NCBI GenBank assembly: GCA_945827635.1
Contig: CALZOG010000007.1
Coordinates: 1 to 43,365 of the forward strand
Origin: an uncultured Bacteroidales bacterium
GTDB lineage: Bacteria; Bacteroidota; Bacteroidia; Bacteroidales; Paludibacteraceae
Reading direction: 5' to 3'
Length of the DNA: 43,365 bases
In this document: piece after piece, positions 41,846 to 43,365 of the stretch
How the letters are laid out: every line of letters begins with the position of its first letter
How positions within the stretch are numbered: the first letter of the stretch is position 1
Notes under the pieces: model-generated
The model's database searches: none
The model's input: only the letters and a program-made list of their open reading frames with translations
What the model was told of the DNA's origin: nothing
Made by a program: the position numbers and the translations under genes

Positions 41846-43246
41846 TTACATCTTACTCTTAAACAACTCCCACATCTTCGTGCTCCAGTTCTTCGGATAG
41901 TCGTGTCCCATCTCCGGACCGAATATGTACTGTTTGTCCGCCTGGGGTGTTGCAAGGTTGTTAAACGGCACAATGTTCGTCCGCGGTGGGCACACGCCGT
42001 CTTGCAATCCGCTGCTGGCAAGCACCGGGCAGGAGATGCGTGTGGCAAGGTTCTTCGTATCGAAGTACGACAGGAATCGCAGCATCTCTTCCTTTGTCAT
42101 CGAACCTTGACAGCGTTTGGAAGTCTCGGCTGCCAGACCGCCGATGTCCATGGCGTCGGCATAATCGCCCAAGAATGCAACATTGCACGCAATGGCAGCA
42201 CACGGATAATCGCTCAGCGCAGCGCACGCATACGTCAGCGCACCGCCTTGGCTCGAGCCTTCGGCAAACAGCTTAGTCATATCGCTCGACTCACGGGTCG
42301 CCATGAACCGCACGGCTTGCACCACATCCATAAACGCACCACGATAGTACCACGTGTCAGCATTGCCGAAATGGTACGAGAACCAGTCGCCGTATATATT
42401 CTCGCAATCCTCTGTCACACCGGGGTTAGCCGTCGAAGCGGGACGATTGTTCAGATACTGTCCGCGATGCGACAGGTAGAACTCGGCATACTGCGACGAA
42501 CCACCGCTCGGACACTCGCACTTGCTCTTGCTGCCCTGCGTGTCATAGCCGTAGAAGTGCATGATAACAGGGTGCTTCTGGCCGTCCTGAGGCTCGCAGT
42601 AGTATCCGCGAATCTTAACCGGTTCACCTTCTGGATCGTCAGGAACGGAGAACATCTCCACCAGATAAACCTTGCGCGTCGCACTACTCTTCTCCGGCAA
42701 CTCAATCAGGTTAGCGTTCATATCAACGGCTGCCAACTGATCTTTTGCTGTCTGCCAGAACGAATCGAAGTCAGACTGCTTGTCAGGTGCAGACTCTATC
42801 TTGAACGGATCGATGGCGAAATTGAAGTGACGAGCAGCCTTGTTGTTAACAAAGCAACTGGCGCGGTATATACCCGGCTCCAGAGCTCGGGTCGTGGTGG
42901 TTTTGTAGTCAAGCGCTCCGTTTGCGGGGATAACCACGCTGTCTGCCACGGTCTCCACTTCTTTCTTCTTGTCTGTCGCATAACGAACCGACACACCCAC
43001 TTTCACATCCGTCGCGTTGCCGTTCACGATATGAATCGTTATATCAGGCTTGCCGCTCCACACCCATTCATCGGTCACCGGAACAGACTGCTTGATCAGC
43101 GACAGGTCGGCAGGATCAGGAGTATCAGGCGTCTCCTGTTCCTGCGGATTGGGATCGTCCTGGGGCACGGGACCTTTGCAGCCACCGCATGCCACCAGAA
43201 CCATCGCCATCAGCCAAATCAGAAATATTGAATACTTCTTAATCAT
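41846..43246 (-). CDS. Acetyl xylan esterase (AXE1)-family lipoprotein
   Basis: The start MIKKYSIFLIWLMAMVLVAC at about 43246 gives a lipoprotein signal; an upstream GTG would add ten residues without purpose. 466 residues. After a D, P, Q-rich spacer and a beta-sandwich (about 40-150), the alpha/beta-hydrolase domain has nucleophile Ser in GSSQGGALTY, Asp in SSGLQDGVCPP, and His in EMGHDYP, as in AXE1/cephalosporin-C deacetylases. It probably removes acetyl groups from the locus glycan in the periplasm or on the cell surface. It is the first complete gene of the right-hand cluster. Confidence 0.9.
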   Translation of the reverse strand: MIKKYSIFLIWLMAMVLVACGGCKGPVPQDDPNPQEQETPDTPDPADLSLIKQSVPVTDEWVWSGKPDITIHIVNGNATDVKVGVSVRYATDKKKEVETVADSVVIPANGALDYKTTTTRALEPGIYRASCFVNNKAARHFNFAIDPFKIESAPDKQSDFDSFWQTAKDQLAAVDMNANLIELPEKSSATRKVYLVEMFSVPDDPEGEPVKIRGYYCEPQDGQKHPVIMHFYGYDTQGSKSKCECPSGGSSQYAEFYLSHRGQYLNNRPASTANPGVTEDCENIYGDWFSYHFGNADTWYYRGAFMDVVQAVRFMATRESSDMTKLFAEGSSQGGALTYACAALSDYPCAAIACNVAFLGDYADAMDIGGLAAETSKRCQGSMTKEEMLRFLSYFDTKNLATRISCPVLASSGLQDGVCPPRTNIVPFNNLATPQADKQYIFGPEMGHDYPKNWSTKMWELFKSKM

Positions 43247-43282
43247 AATGCTTTTGTCAAGTGAGTTGCGAAACACTCAACC

Positions 43283-43365
43283 CTAAACCCCCTTCATATA
43301 ATCATTGAGGTTCACAATATTGAACGCATTATAGTATTTGTCCATATTGTGCTCAATGCGCATCA
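43283..43365 (-). CDS. 3' end of a further gene (partial)
   Basis: The minus strand reads MRIEHNMDKYYNAFNIVNLN then DYMKGV and TAG (43285-43283), open to the window edge. The composition looks coding and the strand agrees with the cluster. Only about 27 residues are visible, not enough to name a family. It ends 36 bp before the esterase start, so it is probably co-transcribed. Confidence 0.5.
   Translation of the reverse strand, partial: MRIEHNMDKYYNAFNIVNLNDYMKGV

Noticed and set aside
41903..43231. Open frame of 442 codons on the plus strand
   Set aside because: Antisense shadow of the acetyl-esterase gene, whose catalytic motifs and signal peptide are clear.

Overview
The window is a chromosomal segment of a Bacteroidales bacterium (phylum Bacteroidota). 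The grounds are a SusC/SusD pair, a short primary sigma factor without region 1.1, the HD phosphohydrolase-lpxD-lpxC-lpxA order, many lipoprotein signals typical of the group, and promoters of the Bacteroidota type (TTTG, 20 nt, TAnnTTTG). Family or genus cannot be fixed from sequence alone.

Region 1 (1-2.2 kb): repeat-bearing non-coding DNA around a lone DUF4143-type ATPase on the minus strand. Region 2 (2.2-13.65 kb, plus strand): housekeeping genes: thioredoxin, tRNA-Arg(TCT), rpoD, an HD phosphohydrolase, lpxD-lpxC-lpxA (lipid A), glnS, a small HsdR_N-like protein, phoH, comM/yifB, an MgtC-like membrane protein and an SGNH esterase. LpxC is a stand-alone enzyme here; in most Bacteroidota it is fused to FabZ.

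Region 3 (13.8-27.9 kb, minus strand): a polysaccharide-utilization-like locus read from right to left: amidohydrolase lipoprotein, GH36-like alpha-galactosidase, SusC, SusD, a SusE-position lipoprotein, then a strong intrinsic terminator, a DUF4874/DUF4832 lipoprotein, a GH31 alpha-glycosidase, an EamA transporter and a secreted beta-sandwich protein. A divergent DeoR-type regulator (28.2 kb) faces this operon across a 302-bp gap holding five GTTTCG/CGAAAC motifs. Region 4 (29.2-43.4 kb, minus strand): secreted beta-sandwich and beta-helix proteins, three tandem paralogous metallophosphoesterases (two fused to a beta-helix), a PfkB sugar kinase, an acetyl-xylan-esterase-like lipoprotein and the 3' end of one more gene. 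Together regions 3 and 4 look like a system that binds, dephosphorylates, deacetylates and cleaves an alpha-linked, possibly phosphorylated glycan.

The most unusual signal runs across all regions. It is a family of 23-nt repeats (core CAGCGAAGCGGTCT) found at seven places, 18 copies in all. Sixteen of the 18 keep a tiny GC-stem hairpin with a 3-4 nt loop although the bases vary. Five sites are intergenic, and four of those lie within 0-5 nt of a stop codon. At two sites the repeat sits in frame inside housekeeping genes (glnS and comM). Two other simple repeats are also built into coding sequence (GH36 and the third phosphoesterase). A second recurrent signal is a short C-terminal motif (DGQ..I..DGK.YN..G) ending four secreted proteins.
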